64,000 bases of DNA from Piromyces finnis. Taxonomy: Eukaryota > Neocallimastigomycota > Neocallimastigomycetes > Neocallimastigales > Neocallimastigaceae. The notes under the pieces are model-generated. The model was not told the DNA's origin, ran no database searches, and saw only the letters and a list, made by a program, of their open reading frames with translations. This document shows, in pieces, positions 21,211 through 32,442 of this stretch (its first letter is position 1; each line of letters begins with the position of its first letter). The stretch covers positions 62,001 to 126,000 of the forward strand of contig MCFH01000003.1 in the NCBI GenBank assembly GCA_002104945.1, given 5' to 3'. A program made the position numbers and the translations under genes.

Positions 21211-23284
21211 CAGTAGCAGTTTTTATTAACTTTACTTTGAATCTTTCTGCTCTTCCATTCTGCTCCGGATTTCCAGGGACGGTGAATTGTTGAGTTATTC
21301 CATATTCGTTACATAACTCCTTGAAGTTATTAGAAGTGAATTCAGTTCCATTATCGCTTCTAAGATATTTTACTTTGGATGATAATTCATTAGTAGTTTT
21401 ATTCAGCCAATTTCCAAATTCTTTGAAAACATCACTTTTATTCTTGACAAATATTACCCATCCATATCGACTGTAATCATCTAAGATACTTAAAAAGTAT
21501 ACGTTGTCATGAATTGATGGTGTGATTGGACCTACAAAATCGATGTGTACTAGTTCCAAAACACTTGATGCTCTACTATCTGACCTTTTATGAGGGATTT
21601 CTTTCATTTTGCTTCTCATGCATATTGTACAATTGTGAATATTGTTCTTTTCATCATTATTGTTGAAATTCAGATGCCCTATTCTTCTATGCCAGTATTC
21701 ACCATTGTTTCGTACATTATCGCACATTGAGTAATTATTAACTACATTACCTTCTTTGATGTACAAATTGAATACATCATATTCATTTGCTTTAACTTCG
21801 TATACATTATCTGTTTTCTTATCTTTTATATATGCAAATACATTATTGTTCTTCTCATCAAAGATTATTTGGTAGCCACTTTTAACTAACTTGGCAACAG
21901 AAATTAAATTTCGTTTTACATCTGGGATGTACATTACATCTTCTAATTTTATTGGTTCTTCATTAATAGATCCATTTACTTCACCCATATGTGTTGACTT
22001 TGTAGTCGCTCCATTTGCATAATTGATTGGTTCTACATGTTCAAAAACATTTTTGAGAATTCCTATATCTTTGGTAATATGATTAGAAGCACCAGAATCT
22101 AAAGTCCATGTAGTAAAACTTGTAGGTACATTTTCACAAGATACGTAATTGCATGATTTATTATTACATTCATCATTGTTATTGTCAAATAATGTATTGT
22201 AATCAACTGTAAACAAATCTTGATATCCAACTTCTGGTTCAAAGTCTTCAGTGGTTTGTTTATTTACTATTTCACCTGTTGCTAAAAATGCTTCCTTGCC
22301 TTTATTTTTCTCTTTTCTTAGCCTTCTTGTAACTCCTTCTGAAAGTTCTTTTTGAATACGACATTGTTTTACAGTATGTCCTTTTTGATGACAAAAATAA
22401 CATGTAATGTTTTGTTTATTTTTGTTATTCCAATTTCTTTCTTCATTGGACTTTTCTTTTCCTTTATTTGTATTTTTATTATGATTATTACTTTGTTTGT
22501 TGCGGTAGTATTTAGTATTTTCCTTTCTTTTATCGCCTTTGTAACTACCTTCAACACTAAAGATATGTCTAATTCCGAAGGTTTCAGATTTCTCTTTCGG
22601 ATCAAATTTGTTCATCTTATCTATCATTCTTGCTGTGTCCTTTTTGCATTCTTCCCAGTCTTCATGCTTAAGGACTGTGATTTTCCTATATTTTTCTGGT
22701 AAGGCTTGATACAGTAAACCAATTTTTTCTTCATCATCTATTTTCACATTTAGTTGTTCTAACTTATTAAAGTTGGAATTTAACTTATTTACAAATCTTG
22801 AGAAACTTTCTTTCGGGTCGTATTTTAAGGAGTTTGTTTCCTTAATAAGCCTATTCTTTCTTTCTATTTTATCCCCTAAATAAATGTCTTCTAATAGTTT
22901 CCACATTTCGTAGCTTGTTAAAGACCTATCTTGGATATCTTGTTGGCAGTTTGGGCCTAAAGTATACCTAATTAAAAATTGGATATTCCTATCTGTTTTT
23001 AAGTCATCTTCGGTTACGTTCTTATCATAGTAGGTATTGATTTCAAAAGGTGCCTTTAGATATTCTTCTCCGTCGATATCCATTCCTTCGTCACTTTTGA
23101 TCTTTGGGGTTTTGTTTTCATCAACCCAATCTTCAAGACCATAATAATTTAAAATATTCCTCATAAACATTTGCCACGTTATGAAATTTTTATTGTTCAA
23201 TTCATAAGTGACCTTTCCTAGCATAACGGTAGGATCGAATATAGGAATTGATCCAGTATCTCCGTTAGATTTTCTTTTTGACAT
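21206..23284 (-). CDS. gag-pol: E2 Copia Gag, protease and N-terminal integrase (truncated)
   Basis: N-terminal half of the Copia polyprotein. Gag (~residues 1-290) carries the retrotransposon capsid region and a CCHC knuckle CYFCHQKGHTVKQC (~291-304). Protease has WTLDSGASNHI (~397). Integrase begins with the HHCC finger (HRRIGHLN, then CTICMRSK, ~530-555), then HIDFVGPIT, YLRSDNGTEFTS (~645) and PEQNGRAERF (~676). The last residues and stop come from the inserted E2b LTR. The start ATG at 23284 lies 46 nt inside the 5' LTR, leaving an unusually short leader. Confidence 0.92.
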   Translation of the reverse strand: MSKRKSNGDTGSIPIFDPTVMLGKVTYELNNKNFITWQMFMRNILNYYGLEDWVDENKTPKIKSDEGMDIDGEEYLKAPFEINTYYDKNVTEDDLKTDRNIQFLIRYTLGPNCQQDIQDRSLTSYEMWKLLEDIYLGDKIERKNRLIKETNSLKYDPKESFSRFVNKLNSNFNKLEQLNVKIDDEEKIGLLYQALPEKYRKITVLKHEDWEECKKDTARMIDKMNKFDPKEKSETFGIRHIFSVEGSYKGDKRKENTKYYRNKQSNNHNKNTNKGKEKSNEERNWNNKNKQNITCYFCHQKGHTVKQCRIQKELSEGVTRRLRKEKNKGKEAFLATGEIVNKQTTEDFEPEVGYQDLFTVDYNTLFDNNNDECNNKSCNYVSCENVPTSFTTWTLDSGASNHITKDIGILKNVFEHVEPINYANGATTKSTHMGEVNGSINEEPIKLEDVMYIPDVKRNLISVAKLVKSGYQIIFDEKNNNVFAYIKDKKTDNVYEVKANEYDVFNLYIKEGNVVNNYSMCDNVRNNGEYWHRRIGHLNFNNNDEKNNIHNCTICMRSKMKEIPHKRSDSRASSVLELVHIDFVGPITPSIHDNVYFLSILDDYSRYGWVIFVKNKSDVFKEFGNWLNKTTNELSSKVKYLRSDNGTEFTSNNFKELCNEYGITQQFTVPGNPEQNGRAERFKVKLIKTATV

Positions 23285-23309
23285 ATTAAAAAAACTTACT
23301 TAAATATAA

Positions 23310-23330
23310 GAGCAATTGAGACTCTTAATC
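23310..23330 (-). promoter_or_regulatory. E2 primer-binding site matching a tRNA-Lys(CTT) anticodon arm
   Basis: The plus strand directly before the 5' LTR reads GAGCAATT then GAGACTCTTAATC. This is the tRNA-sense sequence of the D-arm to anticodon-arm region of eukaryotic tRNA-Lys(CTT): anticodon loop CTCTTAA, with the conserved GACTCTTAATC. The element RNA is therefore complementary to the 5' half of the tRNA, ending near position 39-40. Drosophila copia is known to prime from a half-tRNA (initiator Met) cut at this place. No tRNA-Lys gene is in the window. Confidence 0.7.
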
Positions 23331-23567
23331 TGTCAGATAAATTTAGTTTACACTTAAATTTATTTATAAAACTATTTGGGTTTTTTTTATAATCTTTTAT
23401 TTATTTATATTTATTTTATAATATAAATATTGTAACTTTCTTAAAATCTTTTTATTAAAAATAACCAAAGAATAAAAATGTAGTACAATATTAATTTATA
23501 ATTTTATAAAATACAAATACATAAAAAATACATAAAATATTATTTTGGAATGTATTTTATTTTCACA
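23331..23567 (-). repeat. E2 5' LTR (237 bp)
   Basis: Copy of 10641-10877; followed by TSD AAATC at 23568-23572 inside LTR B-L. Confidence 0.93.
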
Positions 23568-24067
23568 AAATCAAATATTTTATAAATTTATATATTTGAT
23601 TGGGTTAAATTATAAAAATAATTTTTAATATAAAGAATAATAATATTTTTTAGTAGAAAATAAGAAGACTTAGATTACTAATAATAAGTTAAATTTTAAT
23701 AATAGTTAATATAATTAATTAGTGAATACATAATAATATTTAAAAGACAAAAATAAGTTTTTATATAATAAAAATTATTGTTAAAAAGAGCGTAAGAACA
23801 ATAAATAAAAGAAAATATAAAAACGAAATTAAACTTGTCTAATTTGTAATTATTGTGTTAATAATAAATAATATTTTATAGAATAAATCTGGTGTTATTA
23901 TTCTATATAAATATTATTAAAATAATAAAACTATTAAAATTATAAAATAACTTAAAATAAATTAATAAAACTAGTAGATATTGTTAAAGCTCGTACAATA
24001 GCTGTCGAGATAAAACAATATAAGATAACAGAAGAAGTAGTTAAAAAGTTATAATATAACTACCAAT

Positions 24068-24176
24068 TGTAAAATATTTAATTTAAATCTAACCTTTAAA
24101 TTAAATTATTGGATTTAGGTCTGTGCTAACAAAACAACAATACAAAACAAAAAAAAATTCCAATTTATTTTTTAAT

Positions 24177-24207
<31 letters not shown>

Positions 24208-24881
24208 TTTATATAATAAATTTATCTTCGAAACTATGACAACTGCTGATTACTTTACCACGAAGGTTATTTAACTAGAGCCTTCGCTAGGTAATCAGTT
24301 TTTAATTAAATAAAAAATGTTTTATTATAAACTTTATTAATAATCTAATATTATTAATACTAATTATACAATTGTAATTAATTACTATTTTCCAACTATC
24401 GTTTCAATAGTTGAGAAATTTTCTTTATTTATACTTTTTAAATAAATTGAATTAATTCTAATATACATGTTTTAATATTATAATTTTACATTGTTTACAT
24501 TTATACATTTATTAAAAGAAATTATTTGTATTAAACTATTTAAATTCAATTTATTTACTAAAGAATTTTCTAAGCTTAAAATAAAGTTTTGATTTATTTA
24601 CTATATGGTTGATTATATTTCAAACATATATTTAATTTATTTATTTCTAATTTTGAGGCTTAGTTTATAAAAAAAATTTTTTTTTTCTTATCTCAAATAT
24701 TTATTGGTTAAAAATTATTTAATTTTAAAATTTTATTTTATCATCAAAACTTTATCTTATCATAAAATTAAATTTACATAAATTTATGTTAATGTATTGT
24801 GATGTAAATTTTTGTAAAATTTACGGTACATTAATTCAATACATTATACATTGTTCTACATACGTATTAAATACATTATTT
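24068..24881 (+). repeat. LTR C-L, left part; remainder lies beyond the inversion
   Basis: Begins TGTAAAATATT after TSD CCAAT (24063-24067) in LTR B-L. It contains the LTR C landmarks (GAAGGTTATTT, TTCCAACTATCGTTTC, and an internal T run near 24180-24202). It breaks off at TATTT (24877-24881) against LTR D-L. The missing end, with its own CCAAT, is found reversed at 55768-55791 and 62157-62175. Confidence 0.8.
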
Positions 24882-26009
24882 TGTTACGTTTTTGGGTTTG
24901 GTTATACGGCCAGGTCAGAATGTTATTAATTATATAGTAAAAATGTTTTTTAAGAAATTAAATTTAATTATAAAATAACACCTTAAACTCCCAAATGAAA
25001 AATGAAAAATTTATATTTACTTTAAAATAATTTTTTATAAATTTTTTATTTATTTAATAATAATAATATAAATGATATTATAAGTAACTATATAATTAAG
25101 ATTATAACTATAATCTTTACAAAGAATTAAAATCGAATTCAATTCATTCTCTTTTATATTCTTTGTTCAGATTATTAAATTGATATTAATAAGAATAAAG
25201 TATTACATGTAATATATTAGTAATATAATTAAATAAGTAATAAGATTGTTTGTTTGTTTGTTTGTCATGACATAAAATAAAATAAACATATGATTAATCA
25301 TTTAAACAGTTGATCCTAATTAGTAATTATAAAAACTATTCAATTAATAATTCATCATTATTAATTGATATTACCATAACATATTTGTTATAATTAAATA
25401 ATTATTATTTTCAAAATTATTTCTAATAAAACTTGCCGTTAACCTATTTTATAATAATTAAGATTATTTAATTTATAGGTGTTAACTGTTACACCTAAAT
25501 GGGTCTAGTTCTATTTTTAGTAACAATCGTTATCATTAATTAAATTAATATAACTAAAATTCCTATTGATATATTTTTAATTTCATCAAGTCATAAGAAA
25601 TATTTATGATCCATACTTGATATCATATTGATTTTAATTTACCTAATAAAATCTTTAAATGATCATAACTTCCTTAAATGATCAGTTAGAAGGACCGCGA
25701 TTGTACCAAATTGTAGCTTTCTTCCTAAGCTTTCCAATAAACCTAGTTTCATCACCGTAGCACTTACAGCCGTAGCGATCGTTTTTGGCGAGTTACACCT
25801 TATTTCGTACTTGCTTATTTTTGGTTAAGGGTTATAGTGTATTGATATTAAATTTTTGAAATCATAACCCTTTCACTGAATCAAAATTTAAAAGGTGACT
25901 TTTAAAAGTGTTTTAAAATAATTATTGAAATTATTTAATTATAATTATTATGTTTAATTAATTATAGATATTATCTGAATTTGTTTTCAATCCAGTTAAT
26001 ATCTTCACA
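24882..26009 (+). repeat. LTR D-L (1128 bp) with mismatched flanks
   Basis: TGTTACGTTTTTGGG to ATATCTTCACA. Left flank TATTT (24877-24881), right flank TAACA (26010-26014): not a TSD pair. The inverted copy D-R (62176-63303) has the same length and the complementary pair of flanks. On the minus strand it carries a TATA box and, 38 nt downstream, GTAAAGATTAT, the same self-primer as E3, so it belongs to an E3-like family. Confidence 0.88.
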
Positions 26010-26048
26010 TAACAGAAGAAGTAGTTAAAAAGTTATAATATAACTACC
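26010..26048 (+). repeat. Tail of LTR B-R
   Basis: TAACAGAAGAAGTAG to ATAACTACC, the last part of LTR B (compare 24023-24064). The rest of this LTR lies reversed at 63304-63877 and its last 12-17 bases at 34540-34556 beside tRNA-Ala. Confidence 0.75.
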
Positions 26049-26825
26049 TGTAAAATATTTTAAACTAAGTTCAGGTTTGTATACACTAACTAAACTAAAC
26101 ACTAGTTATAAATTTATTAATTATTAAACTTTTTATTTATTAAATTATATTAAACTAAACTAAACTAAAACAACCGTTAATTACTTTACCGTGAAGGTTA
26201 TTTCACCAGAGCCCTCACTAGGTAATCAATTATTAACTAATTAAATTAAAACTAATCATCTAAACTAACTATATAACTAAACTATACGATTTTCCAACTA
26301 TCGTTTCAATAGTTGAAAAATTTTCTTTATTTATACTTTTTAAATAAATTGAATAAATTCTAATATACATGTTTTAATATTATAATTTTACATTGTTTAC
26401 ATTTATGCATTTATTAAAAGAATTTATTTGTATTAAACTATTTAAATTCAATTTATTTACTAAAGAATTTTCTAAACTTAAAATAAAGTTTTGATTTATT
26501 TACTATATGGTTGATTATATTTCAAACATATATTTAATTTATTTATTTCTAATTTTGAGGCTTAGTTTATAAAAAAAATTTTTTCTTATCTAAAATATTT
26601 ATTGGTTAAAAATTATTTAATTTAAAAAATTTATTTTATCATCAAAAACTTTATCTTATCATAAAATTAAATTTACATAAATTTATGTTAATGTATTGTA
26701 ATACATTATTTTATCGTAACTTTAGATTTCACATAGATTTATGTTAATGTATTGTGATATAAATTTTGTAAAGATTTACGGTACATTAATTCAATTCATT
26801 GTACATTATTTTAAATACGTATTAA
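26049..26825 (+). repeat. LTR C-R, split by E3
   Basis: Begins TGTAAAATATTTTAAAC after CTACC (26044-26048). Interrupted at ATTAA (26821-26825) by E3, it resumes at 34509-34539 and ends CAATATTTTACA, followed by the second CTACC (34540-34544). Total 808 bp. Same family as 48954-49727. Confidence 0.88.
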
Positions 26826-27858
26826 TGTAAAAGTTTTACTAAACTTATAATTTAATATTAAAATATTAAATTAAATAAAAGGTTAAAAGATAACTAGGTT
26901 AGAAAAAAAAATGTTTTATTAAAATAATCTTAATTGATTTATAAATGAATAATTATATTATGTATTATAGTTAAAATAATTCCTTTTTATTTTATTTAAA
27001 GAATATATATAATAATAAGATTATTTAATAGTAATACTTATTAAGTATTAATAAGATAATAATCTTTACAAAGATTTAATTCATAAAACTATTCTAAACT
27101 ATTTATACTATTTGTAATTTTACATTTAATAATAAAATAACTTTTCAATACATGATTATATTCATAATATATTTTATAATACTTAAACTAAACTTAAGAC
27201 TTATTCCTAATTATTAAAAAATAACTATTGTTTATAATATTCATAATATTAATTATTTCTTAATTATAATATAATTCATTGAATATAATATTAATAATTA
27301 TAATCCTCTAGTTCAAAGATTATAAATTATGTTATTGAAATAATTATTATAAAATAAAGTTAATTAGTTCCGGAAAATAATTTTAATTTAATTAAACAAT
27401 AATTTTTATACTTTGAGTGAATGATTTATGTTTGATATATCAGGGGTGATCATTCTCTGAATAAACAATTAATCATTGCTAACAAAATATCTTTAAATTG
27501 GAATATCTCGTGAACCAGCAGAGATATTGACCTGATTTTTAGATATGTTGTTTGTCTCGAGCGTGGCTTTCTAACGAACGTAATTATAACCAAAACATTT
27601 TTATTCAAAAATCGTCATTCGTTGAGGAGATACGCGTGTTTTTTCTTATTCCATTTTAACGATAAGGGTTAAAGTTATTTATTATAAAAATTATTAAGGG
27701 TTAAGGTCATATTTTAACCTTTTCTAAATTTTTAAATATTTCTTAATAAAATTTTATAATTTATTTGAAAATAAAATATTTGTTGATTTTGAATTTTCAT
27801 AAGTGATTTCACAATTCCAAGTGATCTTGAAATTGTAATTTCACTAGTATTCGTGACA
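26826..27858 (-). repeat. E3 3' LTR (1033 bp)
   Basis: TGTAAAAGTTTTAC to GTATTCGTGACA on the plus strand. Same length as 33471-34503, with no difference noticed by eye. Confidence 0.95.
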
Positions 27859-28779
27859 TCGCTCCGCCAAAAAAAATCGAATACCAGGCGATTGAAATAA
27901 TATAAAATAAAGTTGTATAATAAAGTATAATTGAAATAAATTGAAGTAGTATATATTAAATATAAACCAATATATAGTTGTATGTGTAACATGAAATAAA
28001 ATGGTAACTAAATAAAGAATATATTTAATATAATATGTTGAATATATTGCAATATATGAAATAAAATTAAAAAACATTTTCTTGTGTAACATTCAGTCAA
28101 ATTCATAAAATTTTTGAAAGAAATGTTGAAATTTAAATTGATCATTGAGTGAAAAAATTGAAATTCGTACGAAAAATTAAAATTTGAATAAGAAATATTA
28201 TTCCTAGGATATTGAAACACTTTTTATTTTTGAAAAATGTTAACATTTGCTAAAATAATTGAAATTTCAAAAATTGATCAAATAAACTTTAATTAATATG
28301 ATTTTGAAAAAAAAAAATTTTTGAAATTTTTGAAAAATTTTTAATAATAAAAAATTTTTTCATTAAATACAAAAAAAAATTTTGAACTAAACTTTTGAAA
28401 AAATGTCACTGAAAGAATATTGATTTTAATGATCGATCGAGATAGTGACAATATTGAAATTGATACTATTGAATAGAGAATAAAATAAGCATTAACAACA
28501 TATAAATATTTGTAATTGTACTGCTAAAATAAATTGAAAATTATTCTCTTTAAATATTTAATTTTCATTATAAAAATTTTGTGTTTTAAATTAAATAAAT
28601 TGATAAAATTGTTGGATCAAAAATTATTGAATTGAAATTTAACATTCATAGAAAAAATTTTTGAAATTTGTGTTGAAATGTATTAGATGAGTAATACAAA
28701 TTATAATAAAACATAATGTTAGTGAAAGATATTAATAAATTTTTAAAAAAATAAAATTGTTGAAATGCAATTTAAAGAA
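27859..28779 (-). other. E3 3' untranslated region
   Basis: 921 nt between the pol stop and the 3' LTR. Very AT-rich with only short low-complexity reading frames. The only recognisable item is the polypurine tract next to the LTR. I see no third gene. Confidence 0.6.
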
Positions 28780-31700
28780 TTAGATTTTGTGTTTTCTAAT
28801 ACTTTTATTGAATTGAATTAATAATTCTTGATATCTTGGGTTACTTTCTATTACTGTAGCAGGAACCCAGTGCCAACTTAGGCGGTGTTTATAACGAATT
28901 TTATATTCGTAGCGTTTTTCTTTATAATTTGTCCTAAAGTCACCAATTTCTATAATTTCTGCATTAGTTTCTTTATATTTAAATCTATTTTTAAATTTAT
29001 CTGGCGTAGATACATAAGGTTCAAGTTCCGATATGTGAAATACAGGGTGGTGTTTTGGAAAAGGTGATTTTGAAATATCTATTTTATAATTACCATTGTT
29101 TAAAACTTCTAAAACCTTGTAAGGACCATACTTACGAGGCGCTAGTTTGGCATTTTCAGTAGTAGCAAAAGCAGGAGGTGCATGAATCCAAACTTTTTGT
29201 CCTTCATTCAATTCAGGAGCAATAATTCTTTTCTTATCGGCAGCTCTTTTGTATAAATCTTGAGATCTAAGCAAAACATCTTTAACTAAAAGGAAATTTT
29301 TACTAACATCTTTAATGTATTTAAAGTTTGAATCAGAACCTTGAAACAAAAAGACATCATCCATAGGTGGGTGGAATCCATAATTAATGAAAAATGGAGT
29401 TTGTTTTGTAGATTCATGAACTGTATTATTATAAACAAATTCAGCTAGATGTAACCATTCAATCCAGTCATCGTGGAAAAATGTTCTTGAATAGCAACGT
29501 AAATATTGTTCAATGAAAGAGTTACAACGTTCTACTTGACCAACGGTCTCATGGTGATCTGTGGTAGCTATTTTTGGCTTAACACGCAATTTTTCCATAA
29601 TTTCTATCCATAAAGCACTAGTAAATTGTGTTCCTCTGTCCGTATAAATATCTGTAGGTAGTCCATGGAGTTTAAAAATATTTTTTAGGAAAGCTTTGGC
29701 AGTTTCTTCAGCTGTAGGTATTTCTTTGAACGGAATAAGGTGAATCATTTTTGAAAAGCGATCTACAACAACCATTATAACGGAAAACTTTTTTGATTCA
29801 GGGAGACCACAAAGAAAATCGATTTCAATAGATTTCCAAGGGCGATCAGGAATTTCTAAAGGTCTTAAAAGATCATATCTTTTATGTCTATTAACTTTAT
29901 TTCTGGAACATTGTTCGCAAGAATTGACAAAATTTACGATATCTTGATGCATTTTGGGCCACCAAAAATTACGGTTAATTAGTTCTTCAGTTCTTCGAAT
30001 ACCTAAATGTCCAGCAGTAGCGTTATCATGGTACCTGGTTAAAATATCTACATGAAGTTTTTCTGGTACATAAATTAAATTATTATATAAAATTAAATTA
30101 TTTTTTATTTTAAATTTTTCCATTTTTCTGAAAGGTCTGTAAAAGTAACCTTGATTAGCATTATTAGGACTAAAGTAAAGATAAATATTATTCGCATTTT
30201 CATCATCCTTATAATTTTCTATTATTTGATCAATGAGAGAACCAACAATACCAACAAAACATGGAGTATCGGGAACGTTTTTATAATCTAATATATGTTC
30301 TGGTTTAGGTTCAACATTATTTTTCTCGTAATCAGGTCTTCTTGATAAACTATCAGGTTTACCATTTTTTCTTCCTTGGCGGTATATTAATTGAAAATTA
30401 TATTCTTGGAAAAATAAATGCCAACGATGTTGACGTTGGTTTCCGACTTTACCACCTAAGGTGTATAGAAGGTTTTTATGGTCAGTAAAAACGGTTACTT
30501 GGTATTTAGCACCTAGTAATAAATGTCTCCAGGTAGAAAATGCACATTTTATAGCTAAAAGTTCCTTTTCAGTAATTGAATAATTTAATTCAGCATTGTT
30601 TAAACATCTTGAATAATATGCTACAGGATGTAATTTGTTATCTTCATCCTTTTGAGAAAGTATACAACCAATGGCAAAATTACTAGCATCGCATTCGACA
30701 ATAAATGGTTTGGTTGGATCTGGATGTAATAAAATAGGTGAAGAGATTAGTCTCTTTTTTAATTCTAAAAATGAGTTATTACATTTATCATTCCAATTAA
30801 AACTAGTATTTTTCTTTGTTAAATTGTGAAGCGGTTTAGCAATAGTAGCAAAATCTTTTATAAATCTTCTATAATAGTTGCATAATCCAACAAAGCGTTG
30901 AACATCTTTTACACAATTAGGTGTAGGCCATTCTTGGACAGATTTAATTTTCTTTGGATCAGTAGATATACCATTGCCTGATATAACGTGTCCTAAAAAT
31001 TCAACTTCTTGCTTGTGAAATTCACATTTCTTTAATTTAGCAAATAAATTATTTTTGAGCAATGTTTGGAGAACAGTACGAACATGTTGTATATGTTCAT
31101 CTAATGTTTCCGAGTAAATCAGAATATCATCTAAATATAAAATAACAAATTTTTCTAAATAAGGGCGTAATACTGAATTAATAAATGATTGAAATGTAGC
31201 AGGGGCATTTCTTAAACCAAAAGGCATTACTAAATATTCATAGTGACCATATTTAGTTCTAAAAGCTGTCTTATATTCGTCTCCTTCACGAATACGCACT
31301 AAATTGTAAGCAGAACGAAGATCTAATTTTGAAAAGAATTTAGCACCTTTCACTCTTTCGATAATATCAGTAATTAGAGGAAGTGGGTAAGAATTGCGAA
31401 TTGTAACTGCATTTAATTTTTTGTAATCAATACAAAGACGTAACGATCCATCCTTCTTTTTCTGAAATAAAACAGGATAACCAGCTGGAGATTCAGATGG
31501 TCTAATGAATCCTTTCTTGAGATTTTCATCTATGTATTCTTTAAGAACTTGGGATTCATCTTCAGATAGAGGATATATAGGACCATAATGTAAAGAAGCA
31601 TCTTTTTGTAAAACGATTTTACAATCCGTTAGCCTATGTGGTGGTAGTTTATCAGCCTTAACCTTGCTGAAAACTTCCGCTAAATCACGATATGGTTCTG

Positions 31701-32385
31701 GTACTTCTTCTAATTTGAAGTCTTCTTCATTATCATCTTCATCATCAGTATTATAATCTTTTTCACTATTAGCTAAAAATGAGTGAATAAAGTAATTATA
31801 GCTGAAATTTTGATATTTTGGTTTAGAGTAATTTTTCAAATTATTAAAAGATGTATTGGAAGTTAATTTATTATGATTAATGTTTTTAATTTTTAAATTT
31901 TTGGATTTATTCAATCGGTTTTTATTAATTTTATATATAATTTTATTAGAATTTAATTTTTTAAAATTGTTAAAATTTAAACTTGAATATACAAAATTTT
32001 TATTATAATTAAAATGTAGTTGATATTTGTGTAAAAATTTATTGCCTAATAACAAATCTGTTGGAAGATTTTTAATAATTAGAAATTTTTCTTTAAAAGT
32101 AATTAAAAATTTTGAATGATTATTATAGATAGTAGTCTTAAAATATAAGAAGGTGTATGTATCAATAAATATTGAACCACTAATTCCATTTATTTCAATT
32201 GAGTGTAATAATTTGTGTGGTTTTAGTTTTAATTTATTGACCAAGTTGATTGAAATAAAGTTGCAATATGAGCCACTATCTAAAATTAAATTGTATTGAT
32301 TTTTATTAATTGAATTTTTTAAATCATAAAGTTTGTTTAATTTAATTGGGATAAAAAATTTTAAGTTGAAAAATGTTGTAGGCAA
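28780..32385 (-). CDS. pol: E3 Pol: protease, RT, RNase H, integrase, chromodomain-like tail (1201 aa)
   Basis: Domains in order: protease LILDSGSYCNF (~residue 34), Asn/Lys-rich linker, RT from LPPHR (~240) with KLDLRSAYN and YLDD (~417), RNase H with VECDASNFAIG (~563), integrase zinc finger (HDNATAGHLG, ~770), DDE core (IDFLCGLP, TDRGTQFTS, VGQVERCNS), then HPVFHISELEPY. The last ~60 residues (YEYKIRYKHRLSWHWVPAT, then LIQFNK) resemble a diverged chromodomain, which in chromoviruses steers integration to chromatin. The listed start is a TTG. The frame is open upstream past the gag stop in the -1 register, so Pol is most likely made as a Gag-Pol frameshift product. Confidence 0.92.
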   Translation of the reverse strand: MPTTFFNLKFFIPIKLNKLYDLKNSINKNQYNLILDSGSYCNFISINLVNKLKLKPHKLLHSIEINGISGSIFIDTYTFLYFKTTIYNNHSKFLITFKEKFLIIKNLPTDLLLGNKFLHKYQLHFNYNKNFVYSSLNFNNFKKLNSNKIIYKINKNRLNKSKNLKIKNINHNKLTSNTSFNNLKNYSKPKYQNFSYNYFIHSFLANSEKDYNTDDEDDNEEDFKLEEVPEPYRDLAEVFSKVKADKLPPHRLTDCKIVLQKDASLHYGPIYPLSEDESQVLKEYIDENLKKGFIRPSESPAGYPVLFQKKKDGSLRLCIDYKKLNAVTIRNSYPLPLITDIIERVKGAKFFSKLDLRSAYNLVRIREGDEYKTAFRTKYGHYEYLVMPFGLRNAPATFQSFINSVLRPYLEKFVILYLDDILIYSETLDEHIQHVRTVLQTLLKNNLFAKLKKCEFHKQEVEFLGHVISGNGISTDPKKIKSVQEWPTPNCVKDVQRFVGLCNYYRRFIKDFATIAKPLHNLTKKNTSFNWNDKCNNSFLELKKRLISSPILLHPDPTKPFIVECDASNFAIGCILSQKDEDNKLHPVAYYSRCLNNAELNYSITEKELLAIKCAFSTWRHLLLGAKYQVTVFTDHKNLLYTLGGKVGNQRQHRWHLFFQEYNFQLIYRQGRKNGKPDSLSRRPDYEKNNVEPKPEHILDYKNVPDTPCFVGIVGSLIDQIIENYKDDENANNIYLYFSPNNANQGYFYRPFRKMEKFKIKNNLILYNNLIYVPEKLHVDILTRYHDNATAGHLGIRRTEELINRNFWWPKMHQDIVNFVNSCEQCSRNKVNRHKRYDLLRPLEIPDRPWKSIEIDFLCGLPESKKFSVIMVVVDRFSKMIHLIPFKEIPTAEETAKAFLKNIFKLHGLPTDIYTDRGTQFTSALWIEIMEKLRVKPKIATTDHHETVGQVERCNSFIEQYLRCYSRTFFHDDWIEWLHLAEFVYNNTVHESTKQTPFFINYGFHPPMDDVFLFQGSDSNFKYIKDVSKNFLLVKDVLLRSQDLYKRAADKKRIIAPELNEGQKVWIHAPPAFATTENAKLAPRKYGPYKVLEVLNNGNYKIDISKSPFPKHHPVFHISELEPYVSTPDKFKNRFKYKETNAEIIEIGDFRTNYKEKRYEYKIRYKHRLSWHWVPATVIESNPRYQELLIQFNKSIRKHKI

Positions 32386-32442
32386 TTTTTTATTTATTTT
32401 AGAGTCATATGTAGGAAAGTTGTAATGTATTATTTTTGTATT

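Larger units (their letters stand above)
10641..23567 (-). mobile_element. E2: Ty1/Copia retrotransposon split by element E2b
   Basis: LTRs of 237 bp at 10641-10877 and 23331-23567 match, with TSD AAATC at 10636-10640 and 23568-23572. Minus-strand gag-protease-integrase (23284 to 21211) and RT-RNase H (14284 to 10900) are halves of one frame separated by E2b. The order integrase before RT is diagnostic for Copia. The polypurine tract CTTTGGGGGAG is the complement of 10878-10888. A second lesion, an in-frame TGA (complement of 14203-14205), lies in the integrase region, so this copy is dead. Confidence 0.93.
10524..24067 (+). repeat. Solo LTR B-L, split by the Copia element E2
   Basis: Begins TGATAAATAATAATTATAAA at 10524, runs to 10640, resumes at 23573 after E2 and ends its left-hand part in ACTACCAAT at 24067, where LTR C is inserted. 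Its last nine bases (CCGTTACCA) are found, reversed, at 55759-55767 beyond the inferred inversion. Total length would be ~621 bp against 632 bp for the intact LTR B at 48303-48934. Confidence 0.75.

Noticed and set aside
27732-28220. Small minus-strand ORFs near the E3 3' LTR, possible accessory gene
   Set aside because: Overlapping frames rich in Ile, Tyr and Phe, as expected from random AT-rich sequence; one runs into the LTR and none has a recognisable domain.
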